DNA of 64,000 nt from Mya arenaria (Eukaryota; Mollusca; Bivalvia; Myida; Myidae). Positions 35,728 to 47,160 of this stretch are shown piece after piece (the stretch's first letter is position 1; each line of letters starts with the position of its first letter). The stretch is taken from assembly GCF_026914265.1 (NCBI RefSeq), contig NC_069126.1:30455854-30519853 (forward strand), given 5' to 3'. The translations under genes and the position numbers were made by a program. Below the pieces are notes generated by a model. It made no database searches, was not told where the DNA came from, and worked only from the letters and a program-made list of their open reading frames with translations.

Positions 35728-38700
35728 CTAACTAGTTGCTTCTACTGAAAGCTTAACTGAACATTCAACGACAGTCTCCACCGACGATTTTTCAGTGTTT
35801 TGTTCATTTACTCCTTGCTGCATGTCTAAACGTTTAACATCAGTCTCATCCGACGGTTCTTCAGTGCTTTGTTCGTTTACTCCCTTTTGCATGTCTAAAC
35901 GTTTAACATCAGTCTCATCCGACGATCCTTCTGTGTTTTGCCCATGGACTCCTGTTTCCGTTTCTTCACCCTTTTTCTGCACACACAGACTGTTGTGAAT
36001 GTCACGGAAAGGCTTGTCAGTCCATACGTCTTTTTCTGAATATAAAACAGTAATTCCAATTATCTATTAAACACATGTCTTGCACAAGGGTGACTTCGTA
36101 CATGACTTCAAGTAATAAAAAGTACCGAGTCTGTTATATTTGTATAATCACTCTGTATTCAATGGATTTTGGACAATGATATCATGTTTAACTTACCTCT
36201 TTTAGGCTTTAAATCATCAATTGAAGAATCTCCGTCTACACTCATGTCGTTTAACCTGTGGCCTTCTAATAAAGGCTCATCTTCAGAAGTTCCATTCTCA
36301 CAGTTAGGGTCTTTATTGTCTGCATTTTCTTGATCCGAGTTTTCGCGCGCCTCCTTATCGGTGTGGGCAACACCCGACCCTGGTCTACGAGGAAAAGAAC
36401 AATCATTCCCACCATCCGAAGATTCAGAAGGAGACGAATATGGTCTGGTGACTGGTGAGGAAGTAATACTTCTTCGGTCAATTGATAATTGGTCTTCCGG
36501 AGGAGCAGAAGGTTGAGGGCGTATTCTAGTGCCTGGTGTTGGCTGGTTGATAGCTGAATTCTTACTTCCTATTGTCCCAATTGAACTCAACAAGGACCTC
36601 GCAACATAAGCCTGTAATAAAACATTAGATAAGTAGATCGTTAAATAAAGATTAGAGATTGAGCGTGGATTATGTGTTCCGCCTCTCAACCAGGAAACGA
36701 CCATCAGTGTTATTAATATGATCATAATCAAGCTTAATTGAATCAGTATAACTGAAATCATTATATTGAAAGTATTTTAGAACCAATACCAATTCTTAAA
36801 ACTATATTTTAAAAAATAATCTTCATTTAAAAGCAAAAAAGGTTGGAAATACTCAATTTTAGCATTATATAGTTTATAATTATATATATGAACTTTATAT
36901 ATATATATATAGTTATTATAAGGTGCGAAGAAACATACCACAGGTGGTATAGTCCTGCTCTGCAATAGTCGGTTATATATTTTTGTCCCCAAAAATGCAA
37001 ATATTGCAACAACACAGGCTCCTATGGATATCCAGACGAGAAACGCAAGGTGTGCATTCCGCGTATAGATTTTAGTAATTGCTTCCACTCCAACAGTGGT
37101 TCCGAGCGTAGATATGTCTCCAGTACTATATGATTCAGTTGTTGGTTTAGATGTATCTTCTTCACTTCCAACGTCTGGTCTCCAATCTATTTAAAAAAAA
37201 TACGGATCAATTCCAGTCAATTTCTCAAAGCTTTAAAGCTGCACTCTCAAAGATTTACCAATTTTACAACTTTTTTATTTTTTGTCTTGGAAAGAGCAAA
37301 TTTTGCGTAAATATCTGCAAACCAATGATATATGATTGCTGACAAAAAAAGATCGGAGATTTTCATATTTCTGTTCGAATATTAATGTTTTATGGCGTAA
37401 CAAACGGTTTAAGAAAAATGCATAAAACATCAATTTTTGACCTTAAATATAAAAATCAGCGATCTATTTTTTGTCAGCAGTCTTATATAACTGGTTTCCA
37501 TGGCTTTTCGCAATAATTGGCTCGTTCAAAGACAAAATATAAAAAAAAATGTCAAAACGTTTAAACTGTGAGAGTGCACAATCAAAGATAAACATGAAAG
37601 TATATCCACTATATGGATTGCGTAGTTATTTATCGCTTTTATCGCGTAAAATATAAATTATAATAAGAAATGGTTAGTGTGTAATATGAATTGAATGACT
37701 TACACATGCAATCTCTTGTGGCATCACTATTGGTTTCGCACAAAATCCTGCCATCTTCTGTGCGTTTACAGTTCAGATCAGAGCAAGACTTGCACATATT
37801 GTCGTTATAATACTGGTCGGTTTTGCATCGCATTTGTGTGTCTATAAAGTAAGAATTGTGTAACTTTCTAAATCGTGGTTATTAAAGTGACAATCTTACT
37901 CAAAATCAATGCATACACATGTATAGCATACAATTTGAGTGATAAGCCATTGAGTAATTAATAAATGATGCATTTATAGAAAAATATTAATTACTGAAAA
38001 CAAGATTGTAGCCGTGTATTTAATAGCTGAAAACGAAAGATATTTAATGATTGTTGAGTGCTTGTAAATTTACTGTGATTTACTATCGTCTCATAAGGTA
38101 GAAATTCCGCGTTTTCTGCACCTTCCTTTCCGATTAAAAAACTATCCTTCACAAGAACCATTGTTTCGACATCAATTCATCTAAAGTTTTGATATATTGA
38201 AACAATTGTACTAATTGTAGTAAATCTTATTTGGAAGTAAGCGTACATCTTTAAACAAATGCAAAGAAACATTTATTTACCTATTGTTAACAACTGGTAC
38301 AACTCTTCCTTATTGTCCATGTACAGAAAGTGGTCCATGTCGGTAGCATGGGACGTCCATATATCATCAATAAGCTTTTCATCCTTAGTCGTTATAACAA
38401 AAGTCTTGACCAAGATTTTATCCAGCTCACCTTGAAGTAAAGCCTCAGACGAAACAAGAAAAATGGCAATACTAGGAAGACCATTATCGTACACTTTTGA
38501 GTACCATTGATTATCTATGGTACGTTTAATAGCCGCAGAGGATACAAACTTGCTTGCATTGATTGTTTCTAAATTCAGCTCCAGTAAAGCATCTGAATAT
38601 GTGTCGATCCCAGCTTGTTTAGTGAAGCTCAGGACGAGCTGAGTAGTTAAAACGTTGAAAAAGAAGATGTCGACGAGGCTTCCATCCGCAATATCATCAA

Positions 38701-40497
38701 TGAAAGAGATAATCCAGTCCCTCTGTGTCGATAAGTATTTTGTAGACATCTTTGTATTGATCCACAGAACAACATAGTTGGCGGGTTCAAGGCCGTTGGC
38801 ACTATTTCTGTTTGAAATGCTTCTTGCTGTCAAAAGAAGTAACCTATTGATTTCATCATTTTAATTAAACAATGTACTTTAATTAAAGAGACTCGCTCAT
38901 ATGTTTCATGTTTTCCCGGTAATGTTTCTGAAAACACTTATTTTTTTCATTATTGTAATCTACAACAATATTTTGGTTTTAGTGGGGTGCGAACCCACGC
39001 CGGTAAAGTCAAGAAAAAAAGATAACAGACGCCTAAACCCGAAATAATCACGAAATAATGTCAATCAACCAATAATGCCATAACGGATCGCTGAAAGCCT
39101 AAGTAACGCTATTGAAAATTGTGTTCTTCAAAGACGATATTTGAGCAAATATCAACATTTGCTGAAGTCAATCAGTCAGCATCTTACTTTTAACACTCCT
39201 AATGATTTGCCGCACTTTATTTCGTAGTAATAAAAAAGTCCATTTTGCAAACCATGAGCGAGTACCTTTAATACATCAATTGAACAACGGTAACATTAGT
39301 TGTTTTTATCAGCTCGTTTGCCCGCTGTTGTTTACATGTATTTGGCCTCGGAATTTCTCTTAAAGGGACTCTGCTCGAAAAAACTCAACTTGTCCGATAA
39401 AGCGATCAAAAGATAAAAGCCAATCTACTCAGGACACTTAAATCAAATTACATACAACAGATCTTGTTATTGTCAAAGAGTATAAATTTAAACTATCTTC
39501 AAATGGTTTCCCATGGAATAATGTTAGACCTTATATATGTTTGGTTTACCATTACAGTCTATTAATATATGCCGGTGTACCATTAATGTTTGACCCCGTT
39601 AAAAATAAACCATTGGACATTTTTCACGTTGAAAGTTGATCCTTCCGACATTTAAACGTTAAATCTTGATTAAAAAAGTTGATGAAAACCTCATTCGGAG
39701 CTCCTCTGCCATTTCTGTCGAAAACAATAACACACTTCACTGGCAATCAATCAATTTAAACATAGATAAATAAATACAACTCTAAAACACCACATGTAAT
39801 TAATGATTTAATTCAAAAGTTTACGAACTACTTTTAAATTAAGAGATGTAACGGCATACATACGAGGTTGTTTTCGATGGAAAAGGGCCAAGTAGTTCCG
39901 AATGTGTTTAATTATGCTCAGAAATGAGATTTATTTTTTTACGCAAGCATACAAGCAAGCTTCCTCACATACAATGCCTAGCCGGAGCTCGAATCTACAA
40001 GTTTCAATACCGATTTTAATCACGGATTTTTAGATGCATGGTAATCTTAAGGATCTATTGGCGATCTATAAGAAAGGGAGCGAGGCCGCCGGCCAAAAAT
40101 ACACCAACAATGCACCATTCCGGACTAGAAATTGTTAGTTTTTTCTTCATGGGCGGGGGAGGGTGGGGGGAACACTCTTACCCAAATAAATATCCGTTAT
40201 GAGGTAGGGGCGCAAGTCAAATCTTGGATCCGTCCCTGGGGTAAGTTTTCAACGTTAAAAATGATTTGTCATCCATTGAAAAATGACCCCAATGGTCAAT
40301 ATTCAATGGGGTCAAAACTTAATGTTACACCGGAACTACTCATATAAATTGGAATCCCAAAATAAATCGCCAATTTCTGATTAAATACTTAAAAAATTGT
40401 AAAATGGTATATAAACTTTGATCCTACCTTCAATTCTAATCACACCCGACGTCAAAATAATCCAAATGCAAATGGCCAAATGCACTTTATTCTCCAT
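35728..40497 (-). CDS. Gene C: vWA-like + TNFR-like single-pass receptor, complete model of 574 aa
   Basis: Six exons fit in frame (1725 nt): 40497-40428 signal peptide (MENKVHLAICIWIILTSGVI), 38826-38281 vWA-like, 37841-37704 six-cysteine, 37186-36939 stalk and membrane span, 36611-36197 and 36035-35728 cytoplasmic with stop. Phases are 1,1,1,0,1. The vWA-like domain (about 24-205) has YVVLWIN, SLVDIFFFN and PSIAIFLVSS strands but no metal motif. The cysteine domain (206-251) is C-x10-C-x2-C-x4-C-x9-C-x9-C. The span is about 297-318 (HLAFLVWISIGACVVAIFAF). The 256-residue tail is Ser/Pro-rich, has an EDEPLL acidic dileucine motif (endocytic sorting), an SDQE stretch loosely like a TRAF2 site, and three related repeats of about 23 residues at the end. 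No death domain or enzyme domain is seen. A receptor role is inferred. Confidence 0.82.
35765..35985 (-). repeat. ~69-bp coding tandem repeat in last exon of gene C
   Basis: A unit encoding about 23 residues (with DETDVKRLDMQ and GVNEQ.TE) occurs twice almost identically and a third time diverged before the stop codon. Confidence 0.85.
37233..37650. mobile_element. Foldback MITE family 1, copy 3, with extra segment
   Basis: Starts TTAAAGCTGCACTCTCAAAG, with a palindromic inside (TTTTGTCTTGG...CAAAGACAAAA). The inner end GTGAGAGTGCAC is followed by the extra block shared in inverse with copy 2 (CACTATATGGATTGCGTAGT, TATTTATCGCTTTTATCGCG). It lies in intron 3 of gene C. Confidence 0.7.
37882..38254. 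mobile_element. TTAA-flanked MITE family 2, copy 2
   Basis: Starts TTAAAGTGACAATCTTACTC and ends AAGTAAGCGTACATCTTTAA. Homologous over its length to the copy at 33822. It fills most of intron 2 of gene C and ends about 26 bp before the vWA exon donor. Confidence 0.7.
38960..39035 (-). mobile_element. tRNA-like SINE fragment
   Basis: On the minus strand CCGGCGTGGGTTCGCACCCC gives a T-arm-like stem and loop (GTGGG TTCGCAC CCCAC) with a polymerase III B-box, followed by ACTAAAACCAAAATATTG. No complete tRNA can be folded, so a SINE remnant is more likely than a gene. Confidence 0.35.
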
Positions 40498-40784
40498 CAC
40501 GTTTTAAATACGTAAAAAATATCCAAAACCAGGTCTGAGTCCGGGCTCTTTGAAGGCCGGCATTGAAAAGATCGACACGTGGCACTCTTTGAGTACTTAT
40601 CAGATACGTTACTTTATATAGGTACACGAAATATATTTTAACTCTTTGGTATGGCGGGATAAGAACATGTGTAGGTAATGATAATTCGGTCTTCAAAATA
40701 GATATAAACGTATTTATTATGCAACGATTGTGATACGAGCTAAAACAATATCGTATTAATCACTCTCGTTTGAACGATGTTTAC

Positions 40785-40890
40785 GCGTGATTGTGGCCAG
40801 GTAATGTGTGGAAATCCGGAATACCTGGAGGAATCCCACTTGAGCGGCTTGGTGACCACAAGTGCGCTAACCGGAAAATCGTTACAATGG
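40785..40890 (-). mobile_element. SINE fragment
   Basis: The minus strand has CGGTTAGCGCACTTGTGGTC (A-box-like) and GTGGTCACCAAGC, shared with the SINE near 58190. It is short and degenerate. Confidence 0.35.
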
Positions 40891-40979
40891 GCTAGAAACA
40901 TGTATGTGCAGTAATTGACACCAATATGGTCAGACAAGCAACTTGCTACTTAATTACTAGTTTACTACACATGTCTCTT

Positions 40980-41235
40980 ACGCAGTTTTTGCTTTTTTCC
41001 CAGTTCGAAATTTACTGGGTTTGTCTACCATTTAATTTAAAAGTAGCGTCGGTATATGAACTGTATACTTATCACGTGACTTTCGAATGCTAAATATACG
41101 CACTTTAAACTGGGAAACCATTATGTGCTATTTTGAACGGGTGAACTCGGCTGATGTATTATCGGCCTCATACTAGCTCATATTTCCATGCTTGTTTTGA
41201 GGAAATACTGTTTTGCCAATTTTAGGACCATCTGG
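40980..41235. repeat. Dispersed repeat, inverse copy of 6778-7228
   Basis: CCCAGTTCGAAATTTACTGG, AACTGGGAAACCATTATG, TTGTTTTGAGGAAATACTG and ACCATCTGGTGTCTAGG match blocks of the 6.8-7.2 kb repeat in reverse. It lies upstream of gene C. Confidence 0.5.
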
Positions 41236-41374
41236 TGTCTAGGCCCTTTAAACCAATATTCCTCAATGAATGTTGATGTAGACGGACACACAGAAAGTGC
41301 AAGGCTAATTCCAAGGCTGTCGCCCCTAAATATTCCAAGGCGGTGATCCAAACATTAACGTTCAATGTCTGTTA

Positions 41375-41631
41375 TGCACCAGTCAATTGTAACCACGGTC
41401 CCCAGGTCCGGTGGTATACCGGGGAAATTGGCCGTGTTTTTACCTTCCCGGTGGTTTTGTCTTCGCGCCAAATATAGCGGGGAAAGGGCCTAGGGTCCTT
41501 GGGGTGCGGGGCATTTTACCATCAGTTCGTCCCCGCAGGCCAGGGATTTTACCCGGGCTTTGGCTGTACCGAAAGTAAAGGTCCCCACTATTCCCCGGAC
41601 CTGGGGGCCGTGGTTACAATTGAATGGTGCA
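41375..41631. mobile_element. GC-rich inverted-repeat element, copy 2
   Basis: Starts TGCACCAGTCAATTGTAACC and ends GGTTACAATTGAATGGTGCA. The core matches copy 1 at 18671 (GGTCCGGTGGTATACCGG, TTCGTCCCCGCAGG, TTTTACCCGGGC) with internal deletions. Confidence 0.75.
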
Positions 41632-42167
41632 TTAAGTCTAAGCATTAAGCCTTTTAACTGGATCTTTATTGACCTGTATTTTGCTAAGCCACTTGTATAT
41701 AAAATAGTCCTTGTGACGTTCACCATGTGTTCGTTCGCAATAGTTGCCAAATATCAGTCCAAAGTTAAGGTGTTGGACGTATCGATGGAGCATACACAAA
41801 ACCTTTACTCAACGATTGAAAAAGTATTGTGACAATATTGACACTATGTCGCCTTGGATCGAAATTGTATATACACGTTTAATTAAAAAGTTTCATTAAT
41901 TTCAAAAGCACTCGAATTGATGTAAGAGACACGGCGAGCTGTTTGACAAATTGACCTGCTTTTTGACCTGATGTGACACGGTGACAACATAGCGCACGGT
42001 CTAGCCAAGTTGTTTGGAGATTTTGTAGAGAATGGTCTCTCGAGTTACATGTATCAAGCAAAATATCGACGACAGACGACGTTCATCAGCAACCAATTAT
42101 ATATATATTATTTTTTTTGGTTTGGTTCAAATTAGTGCAAATGCTAACTGATTGGTTAATATTCATC

Positions 42168-43322
42168 AAACAAGAGGCCCAAAAGGGCCTATGCTCTACT
42201 GGCATGGCTTTTGTGGTCATATCAATTCAGAGCATGTATGTATGGGTAAAAGGCAACAGACATATAGTTTATGTTTTGTGTTCGGGTTACCTGAAAACGT
42301 AGCACGTTCAACATCTGAGCCCAGAAAGTATTGTAAGCAGATTAGTTGCATGAACTATTTTAATATGTGCCAAGTAAAAGTCATCTGACAAAAAAAAAAT
42401 GCTTTTAAAACTGTACTCATAGTAAAATTTTCTGTAGTTTTAAAAGTTAAAAAAAGTTGGTCAAAAGGTCAAAGTCAGGGGCATCCTAGGACAACATTGA
42501 TCAATTTGAACAAACATTCACAATCATTTGTGCTGAGATGGATGCACGAACACACAAAAAGATTTTCAAACCTTTCCAGATTTATGTTTACCAAACCTGT
42601 GAACCCTGGGTGTGGCCAGTAATGACACCAGGTGCATAACTTAAACATTCACAATCAATTTTGTTAAGATGAATGCGCAAACTACAGAACTTAAAGCTAA
42701 AAAATGGCCTTTGGGCTTTCAACAAGAACAAGGCAGAGAAATTCACAAAATCAACTGCAGAAGCAAAAAGAAAATTGTCTCTCAAAATCCTAGCCTTGCA
42801 AATTGTCTCCCTTAACTCTAGACTTGAATTAAAATATACATGTAAACTTGGCTAAAAATAGAATTCGCTCATGCAGACCTGGCTAAAAATAGAAAGCATT
42901 TCTTTAAAACTTTCATGGCCCATAATCTAGGCATTCATGGGCGGATCTTGCTGGTTTTCGAAAGGAACCAAGCTCTAATGGATATCTAGATACTGTACAA
43001 GTTTCATCGAGATATAATCAAAACTGAAGACTGTATCGTGTTCACAACCAATTGTTTACACAATAGCATTTTTTTATACTATCAAGGGCCATAATCTAGG
43101 CATGCATGGGCGGATCTGGCTGGTTTTCGAAAGGAACCGAGCTCTAATGGATATCTAGATACTGTACAAGTTTCATCGAGATACAATCAAAACTGAAGAC
43201 TGTATCGTGTTCACAAGCAATTGTTTACAGACGCACGACCGCACGGACGCACGGATGCACATAATACGTACACATTACCATCGCATAAGCTCTTCTGGCC
43301 TTTGGCCAGTAGAGCTAAAAAA
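42168..43322. mobile_element. Pearl/Helentron-like element, second type, complete ends
   Basis: Starts AACAAGAGGCCCAAAAGGGC + CTATGCTCTACTGGC; ends GCTCTTCTGGCCTTTGGCCA + GTAGAGCTAAAAA, with a hairpin (CTGGCC TTT GGCCAG) a few bases before CTAA. The core has two units of about 165 bp (AATCTAGGCATGCATGGGCG, GGTTTTCGAAAGGAACC, ATGGATATCTAGATACTG, TACAAGTTTCATCGAGATA). Short degenerate repeats of ACGCACGGACGC type lie before the right end. Confidence 0.6.
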
Positions 43323-44187
43323 TAATTCTGACCAAGCAAATTGCTTGCATGTGCAAACTTATCCAAAATATCCTGTGGATAAGTTATCCAGTTTTATCAA
43401 ATTTGCCCCTGATCCTATTAGCTTAGTTATAGTGAATAAATCATGAAGACTAATATGACTGTCCTGATGGTTGTTGTTTATGTATACATTTATAATTATA
43501 ACCATACATATGAAAACAAACATGACTTATACCACTTTAATTATATATATATCTACATTCAATAACATTCAACAATAAATGAGCACTATGTATTACATAT
43601 TCTAAATTCATTCAATAGTTTAATATTCTTTCAAAAATACTTTTGGAGAAGATTTCAGTGTCTAAGAATTCTTTAAACACATTTTTAAAAGCCTATAGCA
43701 TTTGAGTTGAGATTGAAACATATATAACTTTATGGCCAATGACATTAATCCATTATAGTTTGCCAGTGTTAATTGAAAAACATAGCTTCTACCCAATTGA
43801 ACCATCTCATTAAGGAGATTTCATACAATATAACACAAGATCAACTAATTCAGTTGAATACATGTATTTAAAAACATGCAGAAATAAAGTTAAGATTTTA
43901 ATCTGTAAATTCAAATTAGCCTTGTCATTCATTTCCATTCAAAATAATTGTTTCAAAATATATCTCATTACAATTACAAAAATACAATATATTCGCTAAC
44001 AATGGACATGTAGAGGAGACACACCTCCATTAAATTGTAAAACATCACAGTGAAGAGAAATCCCTTTACACTTGTGTACATATTTCTACCAAAATGCCCT
44101 TCAAATACATCGACATGTTCTGTACCTACATGTACACACTGAAGTGATAACAATTCATTAATAAAGTCACATTCACAATCATTTTTT
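43323..44187. other. 3' flank of GNL2, no gene seen
   Basis: AT-rich, without recognised structure. It probably contains the 3' untranslated region of GNL2. Confidence 0.4.
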
Positions 44188-46731
44188 TCATCTTCTATTG
44201 CTTCTGTTCTTGACATTAGCAGAGGCGTAGAAATGATCCCCAATCTTTTTCTTCTTCATATCTCTCTCCATCTGTCTCCTCTTCTTGCTGGACAACTTTG
44301 GCTCAGCAGTAGCTCCTCTATCATCATTCAATCTACGTTTTCTGTCTCCTCTGCCTGTTCCACCTCTTTGGACCTCTTTTTCCATGTCTATCTTTCTGTT
44401 GGTGTTTTCTGCATTCAATTCAACACAAGCAACATTTTCATTCTCTTGCACAGAAAATACTGTCATTCCTTGCTTACTATGCTTTTTGTATTTGTCCATG
44501 TCTTTTGTCTTTGCCTGCATATTCTTCAGAAAGTTTGTCTGAGGAAATCTTTTAATCAGAGATGAGGCTTCAGCCTTGAATTTGTTTGCATCAATTTTAT
44601 TTACTGGTGCATCAACTATTTCAACATCATTTGCAACTGATGTAGATGCAACAATGTCTGAGTTAACTTTTGGAACTTTACCATCTTGTTTTGCCTTAGC
44701 AGTACCTTTCTCTTGTTTCGTTTTTGTATTTCTCTTTGTCTGTCCTTGTTTTCCCATCTTTTTAAATTTTCCTTTCATCTCCTTCAGTTTCATTTTCAAT
44801 ACAACTTCATTTTCATCTCTTTCCTTCTCTTTACTGGCTTTCACATTCTTACTCTTCTTTTCTAACTTTGACCCTGTCACTTTCTTGCTCTTTTTGCCCT
44901 TGAGTTGACCAACTTTAGATTTAGCCACATCTTTCTTACTTCGTCCAACTTTACTACTCTCATCAACATCTTCATCAACCTCTTCATTATCATCATTATT
45001 CTCATCTGAATCAGGATTACCCTCTCCTTGCTCATCTTCATCATCCTCTTCCTCATCCTCATTATCATCATCTGATTCAAGTTCTTCTTCAGATTCATCA
45101 GGCTGAGTATCTTTAAATTCAAATCGTCTAACATCATCTCCAGTAAAGTTGGGTTCAACTCTGATTCTTTGGAAATCTTGGATAACCACAGGAACAGTTT
45201 TAGTTTTCTTTTTCAAATCAGTTTTCACAGCCTCGTTTTCAGCAGTTGTTTCAGCACTTTTAGTACTCTCAGCCACAGTATTAGCCTTCTCATTGTCAGT
45301 CTTTTCCTTGTTTCCCTCTTCTGTGTTTTCTGATCCTGGTGGTCTTACAAAATATGGAATGGTGCCCCTCTGCCAGTCATTCAGAATCATTTTCGCTGCT
45401 GTGCTTATATCAGCTTCCCCTCCTTTAAGCAACCTGCCAGACCGTTTAGCAAACTGTGTCAGGAAATCCTCATGGTCTGTCCATTCATAGATGCTGTATG
45501 TTCTTTGGATATACTCTTTCTTTGCTCTGTTCAACATTGCTTCAATGTAGTCCTCAGGGGTTCTGATGTTTTCAACCCTTACCACGCCTTTTAGGACACA
45601 GTCAGTAGGTGTGGAACCGGTTGGATAAACAACACCTGGACAATCCACAAGGTAGATTCTTTTCATCAGTGTGACATACTGCCATACCTTGGTTTCCCCA
45701 GCAAGGGGGGCAACCTTGCAGACCTTCTTAGCTCTCAGTGTGTTAATAACTGAGCTCTTTCCAACATTTGGATAACCAACAAAACCAACGCTGATCTGAC
45801 GCTTGTCTGAGTGCAGTTTTGAGAACTGTCTCAACAGATTAATCAAAGAACCTTTACCGAATGGGTTCATGATGCTTGCATGGAAAGCCAGAGTTGGGTG
45901 TATTGCAGACAGAATAGCCACCCACTTTTGGGTTACCCAAACTGGTACAAGATCGACTTTATTCAGAACAAAGATTATGTGCTTATGTGGCTTTTCCTTT
46001 TTCAGAAACTCTTCCACCTGGTAACATCTTGTGCCATTAGGATCCCTAGCATCAAGGACATTGATCAGAATATCTGAAGAATCTATGACTTTATGAAGTT
46101 CATTCCAGATTCTCTTCGACTGTCCAGCTTTAAACACAAATTCTAGTGTTTCATCCTTGAAATCTGGTACCCCTCTATCAAGATCCCTATCAGTCTCTGC
46201 TTTATAAGTATCACCAGCTTCTTTCGCCTTTTCAACCAGTGCATCCATATCAGCAACTTTCAAATTTGGCCTTTTCCTGGTCTTCTTTTTGCCGAAGGTC
46301 GATTCAAACGATTCAGTATCTAACACATGGACTCTCGCTTGTTTACCTTTCTCATTCAGCAGTGATATTGGAAGCTTTGTCTGTCGCATGACAAACTTGT
46401 AGGGATCTTTCTTCACCTTTGTCATTTCTTCCTGGAAAGTCTGCAAAGCGTTCTGGGTAATAACTCTAGTATTCCCGAACCATTTTCTGTTTGGCTCGAC
46501 CCTTGCAACGGTTCCAGTGGGTAACCATGACTGGAAAGGCGCTGGCGTTAATATTTTCCCAACTTTGTCCCGCTTGGCTTTGAAGTTCTTGTACATCTTA
46601 ATGCGATTTATAGTCGCCTTGTCCCTCATGTTTGTATTTCCATCACTTTTCCTGTCCGGGTTCATACTGTGCCCGGCCTTGTTGACCCTATCCTGGATCT
46701 TCTTTTTCTTTATAACTCTTGGTTTCCCCAT
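44188..46731 (-). CDS. GNL2: Nucleolar GTP-binding protein 2
   Basis: 847 aa, homologous over its first ~470 residues to animal GNL2 (yeast Nog2), a GTPase that acts in nucleolar and nuclear assembly of the 60S ribosomal subunit. The G motifs are in the permuted order of this family: DARDP at 227, G4 NKVD at 257, G1 GYPNVGKSS at 319, G2-like PLAGET at 342, G3 DCPG at 363. The N-terminus has the conserved NMRDKATI and GTVARVEPN blocks. The C-terminal third is an acidic tract (about 545-600), then Lys-rich segments suited to nucleolar targeting; it is longer than the roughly 730 aa human protein. The start is supported by conservation. The coding region has no intron. A strong acceptor (ATCATTTCAG) 27 nt upstream of the ATG suggests a spliced 5' leader. 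Confidence 0.96.
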   Translation of the reverse strand: MGKPRVIKKKKIQDRVNKAGHSMNPDRKSDGNTNMRDKATINRIKMYKNFKAKRDKVGKILTPAPFQSWLPTGTVARVEPNRKWFGNTRVITQNALQTFQEEMTKVKKDPYKFVMRQTKLPISLLNEKGKQARVHVLDTESFESTFGKKKTRKRPNLKVADMDALVEKAKEAGDTYKAETDRDLDRGVPDFKDETLEFVFKAGQSKRIWNELHKVIDSSDILINVLDARDPNGTRCYQVEEFLKKEKPHKHIIFVLNKVDLVPVWVTQKWVAILSAIHPTLAFHASIMNPFGKGSLINLLRQFSKLHSDKRQISVGFVGYPNVGKSSVINTLRAKKVCKVAPLAGETKVWQYVTLMKRIYLVDCPGVVYPTGSTPTDCVLKGVVRVENIRTPEDYIEAMLNRAKKEYIQRTYSIYEWTDHEDFLTQFAKRSGRLLKGGEADISTAAKMILNDWQRGTIPYFVRPPGSENTEEGNKEKTDNEKANTVAESTKSAETTAENEAVKTDLKKKTKTVPVVIQDFQRIRVEPNFTGDDVRRFEFKDTQPDESEEELESDDDNEDEEEDDEDEQGEGNPDSDENNDDNEEVDEDVDESSKVGRSKKDVAKSKVGQLKGKKSKKVTGSKLEKKSKNVKASKEKERDENEVVLKMKLKEMKGKFKKMGKQGQTKRNTKTKQEKGTAKAKQDGKVPKVNSDIVASTSVANDVEIVDAPVNKIDANKFKAEASSLIKRFPQTNFLKNMQAKTKDMDKYKKHSKQGMTVFSVQENENVACVELNAENTNRKIDMEKEVQRGGTGRGDRKRRLNDDRGATAEPKLSSKKRRQMERDMKKKKIGDHFYASANVKNRSNRR

Positions 46732-46758
46732 GATGGCTGTTGTATGTTGGACCTGGTT
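46732..46758 (-). other. GNL2: 5' untranslated part of the GNL2 coding exon
   Basis: On the minus strand TATATCATTTCAG is followed by AACCAGGTCCAAC and, 27 nt later, the ATG. This predicts an intron in the leader; the upstream leader exon was not located with confidence. Confidence 0.5.
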
Positions 46759-47160
46759 CTGAAATGATATAATGATACATGTTTAATTGTTATAACTTCA
46801 ACATATAAAATACAAAATTGGAATTTCCCGGAAACGCCAATCAATGACAAAACTCCCTTACTTGCTTATACTCCGCTATATATTAGTATGTTAAATGAAT
46901 ATATGAGATGAATGGCCATGTTTAGATAAACAGTAAAACTGCAATCGCTCGAGGACACTGGGCCCCGAGCTAAAACCTTGAGTGATCTGATATTTATGCA
47001 AAAAGCATGTTTTGAACGACCCAAGTTTTCATTTTTTAAATATCTGCGATGAAATGTCTTTTAAAAGTTTGAAGTCATCAAACTGATGTACCGGTATTGC
47101 GTTGTGAAAACCACTAAAATGTTCAAAGGCTGTCTTTTACTAAATGAGAACACATAAAAG

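Noticed and set aside
38960-39035. tRNA gene
   Set aside because: Only a T-arm-like part is present; no anticodon arm or acceptor pairing can be made, so it is listed as a SINE fragment.
44233-46762. Several plus-strand open frames over GNL2
   Set aside because: They are antisense shadows of the long minus-strand GNL2 frame, including its low-complexity acidic and lysine-rich tail.
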